This document shows, in pieces, positions 8,723 to 17,265 of a DNA stretch of 40,293 bases. The translations under genes were made by a program, and so were the position numbers. The first letter of the stretch is position 1; each line of letters begins with the position of its first letter. Source of the DNA: Bacillus sp. SG-1 (lineage in GTDB: Bacteria > Bacillota > Bacilli > Bacillales > Bacillaceae_B); NCBI RefSeq assembly GCF_000181495.1, contig NZ_ABCF01000024.1, forward strand, positions 1 to 40,293, written 5' to 3'. Below the pieces are notes generated by a model, which was given only the letters and a program-made list of their open reading frames with translations, did no database searches and was not told the DNA's origin.

Positions 8723-10174
8723 ATGATACAACAACAACAATCAATAACGTTTAGTAAATATATGGATCTTTATGATATTGTCGTTCCTCAGGACAATATG
8801 TTACGGAGAATAGTCGATTTAATCGACTTCACCTTCATTTTTGAAGAGTTAAAGGATAAATATTGTCATGATAATGGACGGAATGCGATTGACCCTATCC
8901 GGATGTTCAAATACTTATTTTTGAAAACCATTCACGATGTATCAGATGTTGATATTGTTGAACGTTCGAAATATGATATGTCTTTCAAGTATTTCTTAAA
9001 TATGGCTCCAGAAGAAGCGGTTATTGATTCAAGTTCATTGACTAAATTTCGTAAACTTAGGTTAAAGGACATGAACTTTTTAGACATGCTTGTCAACAAG
9101 ACGGTGGAGATTGCCATAGAGAAAGAAATCATAAAAAGTAAGTCCATTATTGTCGATGCCACCCATACTAAGGCCCGCTATAATCAAATGAAACCAAAGG
9201 AAATCCTCATGGAGCGCTCCAAGAATCTTCGGAAATCGATTTATAAGGTTAACGACGGTATGAAGGATAAATTCCCTGTGAAGCCCAACAATGATGTGTT
9301 GGAAGATGAGATCGCCTATTCACAGGAGCTCATTGAGGTAATAGAAAAGGAAGAAACCCTTTTAGAATATCCCAAAGTTAAGGAACAGCTTAATCTTCTG
9401 AAAGAAACGGTCGCCGATGATATTGAGCAGCTACAGTCCATGAACGATCAGGATGCCAAAGTGGGACACAAAACAGCAGATTCCTCTTTCTTCGGCTACA
9501 AAACCCATCTTGCGATGAGTGAAGAACGTATTATTACAGCCGCAACCATCACCACCGGAGAAAAAAGTGACGGGAAAGAACTGCAGACACTTATTGAGAA
9601 AAGTAAAACTGCGGGCATGAAAATTGAGACGGTTATTGGGGATGCGGCATATTCCGAGAAAGACAACATTGAATATAGCAAGGGAAATGGAATCAAATTG
9701 GTTTCAAGATTGAATCCTCTAATCACTCAGGGTGCTCGAAAAAAAGAGGATGAATTCGAGTTCAATAAGGATGCGGGTATGTATGTTTGCAAGGCAGGAC
9801 ATATGGCTATACGGAAAGCTAGACAAGGTAAAAAAGGATTAGGTAGAAACCAGGTTGACACCTACTATTTTGACGTGGATAAATGTAAGAGATGCCCTCT
9901 CAGAGAGGGGTGCTACAAGGGAGGAGCCAAAAGTAAGACGTATTCCGTTTCCATAAAGTCCGACCAGCATTCCGACCAGGCAAAATTCCAGGAAAGCGAT
10001 TTCTTTAAGGAAAAAGCAAAAGAACGTTATAAAATAGAAGCAAAAAATAGTGAGTTAAAACACAGACACGGGTATAATGTGGCAGAATCCTCGGGTCTAA
10101 TTGGCATGGAATTACAAGGTGCGATGGCAATATTTGCGGTAAACATTAAAAGGATTCTAAAGCTAATGGGATAG
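8723..10174 (+). CDS. IS1182-family DDE transposase
   Basis: This 483-residue transposase is apparently intact. The N-terminal DUF772-type domain covers roughly residues 10-110 (DPIRMFKYLFLKTIHDVSDVDI). The RNase H-like catalytic core starts near SIIVDATHTKARYN, which carries the first aspartate, and continues with VIGDAAYSEKDN, which carries the second. The C-terminal part holds a cysteine cluster (CKRCPLREGC) and RYKIEAKNSELKHRHGYN, which contains the final glutamate. ATG 8723 (MIQQQQ) is the usual start of close relatives; ATG 8705 would add six residues. A TATAAT stands about 30 bases upstream of 8723, but no good -35 box is visible. Confidence 0.93.
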   Translation: MIQQQQSITFSKYMDLYDIVVPQDNMLRRIVDLIDFTFIFEELKDKYCHDNGRNAIDPIRMFKYLFLKTIHDVSDVDIVERSKYDMSFKYFLNMAPEEAVIDSSSLTKFRKLRLKDMNFLDMLVNKTVEIAIEKEIIKSKSIIVDATHTKARYNQMKPKEILMERSKNLRKSIYKVNDGMKDKFPVKPNNDVLEDEIAYSQELIEVIEKEETLLEYPKVKEQLNLLKETVADDIEQLQSMNDQDAKVGHKTADSSFFGYKTHLAMSEERIITAATITTGEKSDGKELQTLIEKSKTAGMKIETVIGDAAYSEKDNIEYSKGNGIKLVSRLNPLITQGARKKEDEFEFNKDAGMYVCKAGHMAIRKARQGKKGLGRNQVDTYYFDVDKCKRCPLREGCYKGGAKSKTYSVSIKSDQHSDQAKFQESDFFKEKAKERYKIEAKNSELKHRHGYNVAESSGLIGMELQGAMAIFAVNIKRILKLMG

Positions 10175-10203
10175 AAAGAGCATTATGGACGAAGCTTACC
10201 AAG

Positions 10204-10254
10204 AAAAAAGCCGACCCTCCTTCCTTTTTTAGGGAGTAGAGTCGGCTTTTTCTT
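10204..10254 (+). terminator. Terminator of the transposase gene
   Basis: AAAAAAGCCGACCCT pairs with AGGGAGTAGAGTCGGCTTTT, an 11-bp outer stem with a 4-bp inner stem, followed by TCTTT. The pairing A-rich and T-rich flanks make it able to work in both directions. Confidence 0.85.
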
Positions 10255-10303
10255 TATTAATCAACACTATGTTCTAGAAATCGGAAGATTTTCAGTGCCG
10301 TCG

Positions 10304-10326
10304 CTGCAGTCTGCCTGTTTTTTTTG
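10304..10326 (+). terminator. Right arm and T-tract of the SDR terminator
   Basis: CTGCAGTCTGCCTGTT followed by seven further T is the complementary arm to 8408-8423. It is now separated from its partner by the IS and can no longer form the original short hairpin. Confidence 0.8.
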
Positions 10327-10354
10327 CGGAGTTTTAATGAATTCGGTAATGTTT

Positions 10355-10558
10355 GTACATAAGTTGCCGGAAAAGAGTGGAGAGATGTATCAAGAGGCCG
10401 AAAGTAAATACATGAGTTGCCGGAAAAGAGTGGAGAGATGTATCAAGAAGTCGAAAGTAAGTACATAAGTAGGCGGGAAAGAATGGAGAGATGTATCAAG
10501 AAGCTGCCAGTAAATACATAAGTTATCAGAAAAGAGTGGAGAGATGTATCAAGAACAC
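10355..10558. repeat. Tandem array of four 53-bp units
   Basis: The core AGAGATGTATCAAG recurs at 10381, 10434, 10487 and 10540, exactly 53 bp apart, with ACATAAGT/ACATGAGT in the linker. Each unit contains a short inverted repeat, ATACAT and ATGTAT, 24 bases apart. The size and layout recall the 52-bp array at the start of the window, but the sequence differs. It directly follows the IS-split terminator and is non-coding. Confidence 0.95.
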
Positions 10559-10873
10559 CAAGAGCTACTTATAAATTGTTGCTTCTCAATGTGCGTCACT
10601 ACACGGGCTGGATTTAGTCCAGTGGAGGCCTAACCTATGCTTGGCCCTGGGCGGGACGTCCGACTAGTACTGCGGCAAATTGCAATAATCAAGCTTCAAG
10701 AAAACAATATTTTAGAAAAAACATCCTAAGGAATAAAGGAATTCAACAGAGGGCGGGTAGAAGTAAACAAAGATCACATTTTTCTACGGCTAAAGTCGTA
10801 GAAAGGTTCATACATATAGGTCAGCCCTGCTTACATAAAAACCGATATACTAATGGTAAAGGAGGTTCTCCTC
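10559..10873 (+). other. Non-coding stretch upstream of yhcY
   Basis: No coding region is convincing here. The part 10600-10680 is relatively GC-rich and contains CTGGATTTAGTCCAG, a five-base-pair hairpin. TTTCTACG and CGTAGAAA form a perfect 8-bp inverted repeat around an eight-base loop at 10781-10804 without a following T-run, so it could be an operator or an mRNA hairpin. TATACT at 10845-10850 is the best -10 box for yhcY, but no -35 box is clear. Confidence 0.5.
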
Positions 10874-11995
10874 TTGAACATTGAGAACAGACCTAATTCT
10901 AATATACATTTGTTAAAAGAAATCGCTGAACTGCTGAATGAGGAGACCGAGCTGCAGCAGATGCTTTCATGTGCCCTCCAAGTCCTGTTGAAAGGTACGG
11001 ATTTTACGACAGGATGGATTTTTTTCATAGATGAGTCAGATGGACATTCTCTGGAAGCATATCATAATCTTCCTTCTTCTCTTGAGGATGAAAGGTGCGC
11101 TCTGCTCAGGGAGGGAAGCTGTTGGTGTGTCAACAGGTTTCGTGCGGGAAAACTGACGAAGGCGTCAAATATTATTGAGTGTCAGAGGATTGAGAAGTCG
11201 ATTGAGGAAAATCGGGGCGACACGGGGGATATTGTCTATCATGCCACAGTGCCGCTGCAGTCGGGGAATGAATCATTTGGTTTATTGAATGTGGCTGCTC
11301 CAGGGAAAACCCATTTTCATGAACATGAGCTGGCTCTGTTGGAATCGGTCGCTTTTCAAATTGGTTCGGCTATTAAACGGATCATCTTAACAAAAAAAGA
11401 GAAAGAAGTAGCGCTCATGCAAGAAAGAAACCGTTTGGCGAGGGACCTGCATGATTCTGTGAACCAATTATTGTTTTCTCTGACATTGACGGCCAGGGGC
11501 GGCATGATGCTTAGTAAAGACAGTGAGGTGAAAGAGACGTTTTCAACCATCCAGAGTCTTGCTCAAGAAGCCCTAACCGAAATGCGGGCCTTGATATGGC
11601 AGCTTAAACCTCATGGCTTGGAAAATGGTTTCAGTGATGCAGTAAAAGGGTACGCCGAAATGCTTGGAATGGAAGTTCTTGTGAAAGTGGAAGGAGTCGT
11701 CGCACTGCCTTCTAAAATTGAAGAAGCCTTATGGCGGGTTGGACAGGAAGCCATCAATAATGCTAAAAAACATTCCGGTGAGGATACAATCTATTTCTAC
11801 CTGATAACCTCGCCTAAATTTGTCGTCCTTCATATAGAAGATAAAGGGTGTGGATTTAACTATAATCCAACTCAGGATATTCCTTCATTGGGGATCCAAG
11901 GGATGAAGGAACGGGTATCCAGTCTAGGCGGAAGTTTTCATTTAAAAAGTATGCCGGGTGACGGAACAGAAATAATAGTGGAAATTCCATATTAA
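10874..11995 (+). CDS. yhcY: GAF-domain NarL-type sensor histidine kinase YhcY
   Basis: This soluble kinase of 373 residues has a GAF domain at about residues 10-170 and a HisKA_3 dimerisation domain with the phospho-acceptor H193 in RLARDLHDSVNQ. An HATPase_c domain follows (EALWRVGQEAINNAKKHS, DKGCGF, LGIQGMKERV). No membrane segment is present, so it senses a cytosolic signal through GAF. It pairs with the response regulator 13 bases downstream. Order and size match B. subtilis yhcY-yhcZ next to pgcA. TTG 10874 is chosen because AAAGGAGG is eight bases upstream; the in-frame ATG at 10853 would lie before that site. The signal is not known. Confidence 0.93.
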   Translation: MNIENRPNSNIHLLKEIAELLNEETELQQMLSCALQVLLKGTDFTTGWIFFIDESDGHSLEAYHNLPSSLEDERCALLREGSCWCVNRFRAGKLTKASNIIECQRIEKSIEENRGDTGDIVYHATVPLQSGNESFGLLNVAAPGKTHFHEHELALLESVAFQIGSAIKRIILTKKEKEVALMQERNRLARDLHDSVNQLLFSLTLTARGGMMLSKDSEVKETFSTIQSLAQEALTEMRALIWQLKPHGLENGFSDAVKGYAEMLGMEVLVKVEGVVALPSKIEEALWRVGQEAINNAKKHSGEDTIYFYLITSPKFVVLHIEDKGCGFNYNPTQDIPSLGIQGMKERVSSLGGSFHLKSMPGDGTEIIVEIPY

Positions 11996-12008
11996 GAGGG
12001 GAACGTAT

Positions 12009-12650
12009 ATGACTATACGAGTATTGATTGCGGATGATCACCATGTGGTAAGAAGAGGACTCGTTTTCTTTTTGAAAACCCAAAAGGATATTGAAATTGT
12101 CGGTGAAGCGTCGAATGGGCGTGAAGCTGTTGACATGGCTGGAAAATTGCAGCCCCACTTGATTTTGATGGATCTGGTCATGCCTGAAATGGACGGTATT
12201 CAAGCAACGAAGCTTATCAAAAACCAACACCCAAACATTGAAATCATGATGCTGACTAGCTTTTCAGATCAAGACCATGTCATTCCGGCTATTGAAGCAG
12301 GGGCTGCGGGATACCAGCTTAAAGATATTGAACCGGATGAACTTGTGGATTCCATCCGCAAGCTTGTGCGAGGAGAAAATTCACTTCATCCCAAAGCGAC
12401 AAACCATTTGCTGAAAAGGGTATCACGGAAGAATCAGCCGCCGCATCAAATTCACCAGCTGACCAATCGTGAAAGAGACGTGCTGAAGGAACTAGCCAAA
12501 GGAAAGAGCAATAAAGAGATTGCGGCCAGTTTGTACATTACAGAAAAAACAGTGAAAACACATATCTCCAACATTTTTGCAAAGCTGGAGGTTTCGGATA
12601 GAACGCAGGCTGCGTTGTATGCAGTAAAGCATGGGCTTGCAGGAAAGTAA
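12009..12650 (+). CDS. yhcZ: LuxR/NarL-family response regulator YhcZ
   Basis: This 213-residue regulator has a receiver domain with the phospho-acceptor D55 in LILMDLVMPEMDG, the acidic pocket ADDHH at residues 9-13 and the conserved T/S and K residues in MLTSF and YQLKD. A C-terminal LuxR helix-turn-helix follows (LTNRERDVLKELAKGKSNKEIA, TEKTVKTHISNIFAKL). It should be phosphorylated by YhcY and act as a dimeric transcription factor. Its targets are not known to me. It starts 13 bases after the kinase with a GAGGGG site. Confidence 0.94.
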   Translation: MTIRVLIADDHHVVRRGLVFFLKTQKDIEIVGEASNGREAVDMAGKLQPHLILMDLVMPEMDGIQATKLIKNQHPNIEIMMLTSFSDQDHVIPAIEAGAAGYQLKDIEPDELVDSIRKLVRGENSLHPKATNHLLKRVSRKNQPPHQIHQLTNRERDVLKELAKGKSNKEIAASLYITEKTVKTHISNIFAKLEVSDRTQAALYAVKHGLAGK

Positions 12651-12665
12651 TTGCGGTCTGATTAG

Positions 12666-12705
12666 AAAAAAACCATTAGATGAAGCCGGCCTTCATCTAA
12701 TGGTT
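12666..12705 (-). terminator. Terminator for the leftward VOC pseudogene, possibly also yhcZ
   Basis: AACCATTAGATGAAG and its exact complement (12671-12685, 12691-12705) flank a five-base loop. On the minus strand the stem runs into seven T. On the plus strand only TTCTTTC follows, so it is strongest leftward but could end yhcZ too. Confidence 0.85.
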
Positions 12706-12719
12706 CTTTCGGTAATCAC

Positions 12720-13111
12720 TCAGTGTCCATCTGTGCCGCCAAACGCTATATGAAACCCGTCCGTGTCCTTTATGGGAATCCTTCCAGGGACCGTTCTTCT
12801 CATCGACCCGCGGTTCTACTGCAACAGTTGCTTCTTTTGCTGTTAACTCTTGATACAACTCATCCAGTGAGTTTCAGTCTTCTATATAACAATACAAATC
12901 CACTGGTGTTTTGGTTCCTTTTGCCGGTTTGTTGGGACTGACATCTTCAGGAGATTCCGCCTGCAGCAACTTTAAGGCAAGCCCGGTGAATCCATCCCTT
13001 AGAACCCACCAATCCGTGACTTCACAGCCGATCTGCTCTTGATAGAATGTTTTTGATTTTCCTAAATCGAATACTGAAAATACCTTTAAGTGAACTATGT
13101 ATAGGTTTCAT
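12720..13111 (-). pseudogene. VOC/glyoxalase-family pseudogene
   Basis: Translated leftward in shifting frames, the stretch gives a coherent VOC protein: KVFSVFDLGKSKTFYQEQIG, a middle part with VTDWWVLRDGFTGLALKLLQ, and an ending of IKDTDGFHIAFGGTDGH. At least three lesions break it: a frameshift soon after the ATG at 13111, an in-frame TGA after YCYIED, and a frameshift just before IKDTDGFH. A good ribosome site (AAAGGAGGAAAAG) and a downstream terminator survive, so inactivation looks recent. Intact relatives are about 125 residues, with activities such as glyoxalase, dioxygenase or antibiotic binding; which one applied here cannot be said. Confidence 0.85.
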
Positions 13112-13157
13112 CTTTTCCTCCTTTACCTTCTAATTTGACATATTTTCCAATAATCCT

Positions 13158-13193
13158 TTTAAAAATAAAAGCGGGCTGAATGATTCAGCCCGC
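13158..13193 (-). terminator. Terminator of yhdB
   Basis: GCGGGCTGAA and TTCAGCCCGC form a perfect 10-bp stem with a TGA loop (13171-13193). Leftward it runs into TTTTATTTTTAAAA, and it lies 15 bases past the yhdB stop. Confidence 0.9.
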
Positions 13194-13208
13194 AGGATTG
13201 GTGGAATC

Positions 13209-13466
13209 CTAAATTTTCATAACATGTTCTTCCATCGGCTCACTTTGTTGACTGGCAGTCAGATTGGCGTGCTCGATGTATCTGAGAAGGGTATACATAT
13301 TTTGCTCGATACTTGTATAATCACGGGAAAAATGATAAGCGTGCAGAAAGTGTTCGATCCTTTTTGCCAAAAGGTCATCTTTGGTGCGAACCATCAATAT
13401 GAGAAGGTTATCCCATTCGCTGCGATGTGTATAGTACAATGCTCTGTCGTAATCAACTTTATTCAA
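13209..13466 (-). CDS. yhdB: YhdB-like small protein
   Basis: This 85-residue protein has no signal peptide or membrane segment. It starts with MNKVDYDRALYYTHRSEWDNLLILM, which matches my recollection of B. subtilis YhdB (about 80 residues), and it lies in the expected place between yhcZ and yhdC. It appears all-helical. The function is unknown. The start is TTG 13466, seven bases after AAGGAGGGA. The gene has its own terminator and is transcribed against its neighbours. Confidence 0.8.
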   Translation of the reverse strand: MNKVDYDRALYYTHRSEWDNLLILMVRTKDDLLAKRIEHFLHAYHFSRDYTSIEQNMYTLLRYIEHANLTASQQSEPMEEHVMKI

Positions 13467-13635
13467 TTAACTCCCTCCTTCTGAAGGGTTAATACTAGTA
13501 TGTTCATGCGTGCAGCGGAATTTCGCTGAAAAAGTTGCCTGTCCAGTGTTAATGGGCTTTCCTTCTATTGGATGTATAACATACGGGATAAAAATGCACA
13601 TTATATATGAAATTATAGGCAGAGGTGAAATTAAG

Positions 13636-13941
13636 ATGAGAAAATGGATGATTATCTTTTCGCTTGTCCTGGCTATGATGGGCAGCCAGCAGGCACTTGC
13701 TCAACAGGACTATGAAAGATATGGCCGCATCGCGACAGCTGTCGTGAAAGAAGATTATACGGGAGAAAAGCTGGCGGATTATAAGTATGACGGCAGAAAA
13801 ACACTTCCGGGGGGCCAGATTGAAGATGCGTTTACGTTTGATGTTGTGAAAGACGGGAAAGATGTATCGGTGAAGGTGAAGGTTGTTCATAACCCTGACA
13901 AGCCGACTGATCTGAACATTTCCGTAAATGAGGTCCAGTAA
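13636..13941 (+). CDS. yhdC: Secreted DUF3889 protein YhdC
   Basis: This 101-residue protein begins with a cleavable signal peptide (MRKWMIIFSLVLAMMG, probable cleavage after ALA at residue 22). A small beta-rich domain follows (YGRIATAVVKEDYTGEKLAD, then DAFTFDVVKDGKDVSVKVKV) that fits the DUF3889 family of B. subtilis YhdC. It is probably exported to the cell wall or medium. Its role is unknown. ATG 13636 has AGAGGTG seven bases upstream; earlier in-frame starts lack a site and would hide the signal peptide. A terminator follows directly. Confidence 0.82.
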   Translation: MRKWMIIFSLVLAMMGSQQALAQQDYERYGRIATAVVKEDYTGEKLADYKYDGRKTLPGGQIEDAFTFDVVKDGKDVSVKVKVVHNPDKPTDLNISVNEVQ

Positions 13942-13955
13942 AAACAGGCCTGTCA

Positions 13956-13986
13956 AAAAGCTTGCTCCTTCGAGGGCAAGTTTTTT
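13956..13986 (+). terminator. Terminator of yhdC
   Basis: AAAAAGCTTGC pairs with GCAAGTTTTTT around a 10-base loop, 15 bases after the stop codon. Confidence 0.85.
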
Positions 13987-13994
13987 GTGTTTTA

Positions 13995-14024
13995 TTGGAA
14001 ATAAGAATTAATTGATACTATACT
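13995..14024 (+). promoter_or_regulatory. Candidate sigma-A promoter for the MFS gene
   Basis: TTGGAA (13995-14000) and TATACT (14019-14024) are 18 bases apart. The 5' leader of about 210 bases would include a GC-rich region (14095-14165) with CGTCGCTCGACG and CTGCG/CGCAG pairings, which may fold, but I recognise no known leader class. Confidence 0.5.
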
Positions 14025-14242
14025 TTTTGTAAGAAAATACGTGATGTTTTAAAGGTGCATTAGTGATTTTTCGTGAAATGGTGTACTTCGCAGGAGGAGA
14101 GAGCTGCGTCATTCGCCATCCGGCGCAGTGGTCCATTCGTGCGTCGCTCGACGGGTCCACTTGACTTCTTATGAAAGGAGCCAGTCCCTTATGATATTCA
14201 TGCTTTTAATGGACAACTTCATAATGGCAAGGAGGAAGAATG

Positions 14243-15445
14243 ATGAGGACAAAAACTTTTCGCTACTTATGGGTTGGCCAGGCTTTGGCAAATGGAGGGG
14301 ATGTCTTTTTCATCATTGCGGTGATTGCTGCCATTTTCGATCGTACTCATTCTCCATTTTTTTTGAGTATCATACCGATGGTGATCACGTTTTCCCGTTT
14401 CGGCAGCAGTGTCTTGGCACCGCTCATTTTTGACAGGTTTCATCTTAAAAACCTGTTGTTTTTTTCACAGTTGCTTAAAACCTTTCTCATGATCATTCTC
14501 TCCTTGACATTGTTTATGGATATGTGGAACATGGCGGTCTTCTTTCTACTGGTGAGCAGTGTTGCTTTTCTAGATGGATGGGCATTGCCTGCCCGAAACG
14601 CATTTGTTCCTTCCGTTGTTCGACGGGAGGATTTAATGGGAGCGAACGGATTTCTCTCGACTATCGATCAGGCAGTCCAGTTTGCTGCATGGGCTGTCGG
14701 AGGTATTCTCTTAGCGTTAGCCGGTGAAGAATGGACCTTGGTTCTGACTTCCTTATTATTTCTGGCAAGCAGCTTGATGATGTACAGTTTGCCGATGTAT
14801 GGCGGCGGCTTCCCTCCTATCAAGGAAAGAAAAGTAAAGTTTGCAGAGAAATTGACTGAAGGCTGGACGGATATTTGGAAGAGCCCCAAATTGCGGAATA
14901 TATTCTTCATTTACGCAATCGAAGCGGCTGCGACTGTCGTGTGGGTGGCAGCGGTGTTGTACGTATATGTCGATCAACAGCTCGGACGCGGTGAAGAATG
15001 GTGGGGCTTCATCAATGGTGCTTTTTTCATCGGCCTGATTGCAGCAGGTATACTTTTGTTAAAAACACATAGGCTGTTTTCGGGAAATGTATATCGCTGG
15101 CTTCCGGTGGCATTGGTTTGTACTTCACTTGCTACTTTGTTTCTTGGATTGACGAGCATGGCATTCCTTTCCCTGGTGCTTTCCGTCATTTTCGGATTCT
15201 TTGATGGAATGAAAGTGATACTCCTGCAAACAGCTGTACAAAATAGCGTGAATCCTCAAAGGCTTGGAAAGGTATTTGCCGCGCAAGGAGCTTTGACGAC
15301 ACTCATATTTGGCATCTTTTCTCTCGGGGCCGGGTATTCTCTAGAGAAAGTCGGAATTACACCTGTTTTTATAGTGTCTGCGCTTCTCCTGTTGACTGCT
15401 GTGATTCCGGCGAAAAAGTTAAAGGTAGAACTTAAAGGGAAATAG
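14243..15445 (+). CDS. MFS transporter
   Basis: This 400-residue membrane protein has about 12 hydrophobic segments in the major facilitator pattern: a first helix FRYLWVGQALANGGDVFFII, a cytoplasmic loop with FDRFHLKNLLFF, and a long middle loop around EKLTEGWTDIWKSPKLR. The N-terminus resembles MFS_3/TetA-like drug exporters such as the Mef/EntS types. The substrate cannot be read. ATG 14243 is preferred over the adjacent ATG 14240 because it gives seven bases after AGGAGG. The gene is monocistronic with its own terminator, in the yhd region where B. subtilis carries lytF and nsrR. Confidence 0.88.
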   Translation: MRTKTFRYLWVGQALANGGDVFFIIAVIAAIFDRTHSPFFLSIIPMVITFSRFGSSVLAPLIFDRFHLKNLLFFSQLLKTFLMIILSLTLFMDMWNMAVFFLLVSSVAFLDGWALPARNAFVPSVVRREDLMGANGFLSTIDQAVQFAAWAVGGILLALAGEEWTLVLTSLLFLASSLMMYSLPMYGGGFPPIKERKVKFAEKLTEGWTDIWKSPKLRNIFFIYAIEAAATVVWVAAVLYVYVDQQLGRGEEWWGFINGAFFIGLIAAGILLLKTHRLFSGNVYRWLPVALVCTSLATLFLGLTSMAFLSLVLSVIFGFFDGMKVILLQTAVQNSVNPQRLGKVFAAQGALTTLIFGIFSLGAGYSLEKVGITPVFIVSALLLLTAVIPAKKLKVELKGK

Positions 15446-15451
15446 TGGTGG

Positions 15452-15479
15452 AAAGGGTCTCAGTTGAGGCTCTTTTTTT
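15452..15479 (+). terminator. Terminator of the MFS gene
   Basis: AAAGGGTCTC pairs with GAGGCTCTTT (two G-U) around AGTT and continues into T, six bases after the stop. Confidence 0.85.
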
Positions 15480-15649
15480 GCGGACAGGAATCCTCTATGT
15501 TTAAGGGTTTCAGGGAATTTGCTTTTAGACACGCTAACGGAGTGAATGTGGTTTTTGTTATTCTTCTCATGAAACCTTATCCCATTTCATATATTTAAAT
15601 AAGAGTAGCTTAGGGCCGCAGGTGTAAATTTCTACTGGGGGGAACTTGG

Positions 15650-17068
15650 ATGAGAGAAGAGGAACAAAAACAATTACAGTATGCGATTGCCGAGATAACA
15701 GAAATAGCAAAAGGTTTCGGACTCGATTTTTACCCGATGCGATATGAAGTCTGTCCTGCAGATATTATCTATACATTTGGGGCATATGGGATGCCGACCC
15801 GATTTTCCCACTGGAGCTTTGGAAAACAGTACCATAAGATGAAACTGCATTATGACCTTGGTTTAAGTAAAATCTATGAGCTTGTCATCAACTCTAATCC
15901 CTGTTATGCGTTTTTGCTGGATTCCAACTCGCTAATACAAAACAAATTGATCGTGGCTCACGTGCTGGCTCACTGTGATTTTTTCAAAAATAATGTAAGG
16001 TTTCAAAATACGAAGAGGGATATGGTGGAAAGCATGGCGGCCACTGCCGACAGAATTAGGCAGTATGAAATCGAACATGGAAAAAAAGAGGTGGAAACCT
16101 TCCTCGATGCGGTCCTTGCGATCGATGAACATATTGATCCTTCCCTCATGCGTCCTAAATTGTCATGGAGCATGGAGGATGTCGAGTGGGAAATAGAAGA
16201 AGTGTCCGCTCCGACCCCATACGATGACTTATGGTCACTTGATGAGGGGCAGCGAAAGGAAAAGAAACAGCGCAGGAAAGTAAAGAAGAAATTCCCGCCG
16301 CAGCCTGAAAAAGATATCATGCTTTTCATTGAACAATACAGCCGTGAACTTGCGGATTGGCAGCGTGACATTCTAACCATGATGAGGGAAGAGATGCTTT
16401 ATTTTTGGCCGCAGCTTGAAACGAAAATCATGAATGAAGGCTGGGCATCCTACTGGCATCAAAGAATCATGAGGGAATTGGATCTGACAAGCGGTGAATC
16501 CATTGAATTCGCCAAGCTGAACGCTGGGGTGGTGCAGCCTTCGAAAACGAGCATAAACCCATATTATCTCGGATTGAAGATCTTTGAGGACATCGAAGAA
16601 CGCTATAATAATCCAACAGAAGAAATGATAAGACGCGGAGAAAAGCCAGGATCTGGCCGGGACAAAATGTTTGAGGTTAGAGAAATCGAATCGGATATCT
16701 CCTTCCTTCGCAACTATTTAACGAAGGATTTGGTAACGAGGGAGGATATGTACCTTTTCCAGAAGCAGGGCAAGGATTATAAGATTGTCGATAAGGAGTG
16801 GAAAGAAGTCAGGGATCAACTCGTGGGCATGCGGGTTAATGGCGGGTTTCCATTTATAACTGTCAATGACGGCGATTATATGAAAAACGGGGAACTCTAC
16901 CTGAAGCATTGGTATGAAGGCATTGAACTGGATATCAAATACTTGGAAAAAGTCCTCCCCTACGTTCATCAGTTGTGGGGCAGACCAGTGCACATTGAAA
17001 CGCATGTGGAAAACCGGCAAATCCTGTTCACCTATGAAGGGCGGAGTGTACAGCGAAAATATTTATAA
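15650..17068 (+). CDS. spoVR: Stage V sporulation protein SpoVR
   Basis: SpoVR takes part in spore cortex formation in B. subtilis; this 472-residue protein has nearly the same length (about 468). The conserved family body is visible throughout, for example [24 protein letters not shown] near residue 30, [12 protein letters not shown] near residue 105, [16 protein letters not shown] [14 protein letters not shown] near 265, and the YNNP and [16 protein letters not shown] segments. A basic low-complexity linker lies near 205-220. In B. subtilis transcription is sigma-E dependent; CATATATT at 15588-15595 could be a sigma-E -10 box but no good -35 box accompanies it. GGGGGG precedes ATG 15650. 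Its position after yhdC and the MFS gene keeps the B. subtilis order. Confidence 0.95.
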   Translation: MREEEQKQLQYAIAEITEIAKGFGLDFYPMRYEVCPADIIYTFGAYGMPTRFSHWSFGKQYHKMKLHYDLGLSKIYELVINSNPCYAFLLDSNSLIQNKLIVAHVLAHCDFFKNNVRFQNTKRDMVESMAATADRIRQYEIEHGKKEVETFLDAVLAIDEHIDPSLMRPKLSWSMEDVEWEIEEVSAPTPYDDLWSLDEGQRKEKKQRRKVKKKFPPQPEKDIMLFIEQYSRELADWQRDILTMMREEMLYFWPQLETKIMNEGWASYWHQRIMRELDLTSGESIEFAKLNAGVVQPSKTSINPYYLGLKIFEDIEERYNNPTEEMIRRGEKPGSGRDKMFEVREIESDISFLRNYLTKDLVTREDMYLFQKQGKDYKIVDKEWKEVRDQLVGMRVNGGFPFITVNDGDYMKNGELYLKHWYEGIELDIKYLEKVLPYVHQLWGRPVHIETHVENRQILFTYEGRSVQRKYL

Positions 17069-17075
17069 AAAGATG

Positions 17076-17106
17076 AAGCACTGTACAATTGCGTACAGTG
17101 CTTTTG
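17076..17106 (+). terminator. Terminator of spoVR
   Basis: AAGCACTGTAC and GTACAGTGCTT form a perfect 11-bp stem around AATTGC, followed by TTTG, starting seven bases after the stop. Confidence 0.88.
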
Positions 17107-17206
17107 TTGTTGGTGGGGTGCATCATTCTTTGAGAAGTCATAGTGATGATGTAGCGCGATTTGTCAGCGGGCACATCTTCGCGTGGAAAAATTTAAAATG
17201 ATGTGA

Positions 17207-17265
17207 CTTTGGCCCTTTAAAGCACTAAGAGGGACTGTCCCTTGTCGTGCTTTAAAGTGTTAAAG
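17207..17265. repeat. 59-nt palindromic element, degenerate copy
   Basis: The copy is framed by CTTT and AAAG and centred on GAGGGACTGTCCC at 17236. It keeps TTTAAAGCAC and GTGCTTTAAA arms but mismatches in two short blocks. It shares core and frame with the copies at 19273, 27083 and 37118. It lies between spoVR and the SulP gene. Confidence 0.88.

Larger units (their letters stand above)
8429..10298. mobile_element. IS1182-family insertion sequence
   Basis: The element is bounded by short inverted ends, CACTGAAAA at 8430-8438 and TTTTCAGTG at 10289-10297. It encodes one intact DDE transposase on the plus strand. Each end carries its own terminator hairpin (8455-8498 and 10204-10254), and a GC-rich 124-bp palindromic segment stands ahead of the transposase. 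I could not define a target-site duplication. The family call rests on the transposase; the exact ends are uncertain by a few bases. Confidence 0.85.

Noticed and set aside
14190..14433. 81-codon frame with a ribosome site overlapping the MFS start
   Set aside because: Most of it lies in another frame of the MFS gene; only the first 17 codons are free of it, and the composition is poor.
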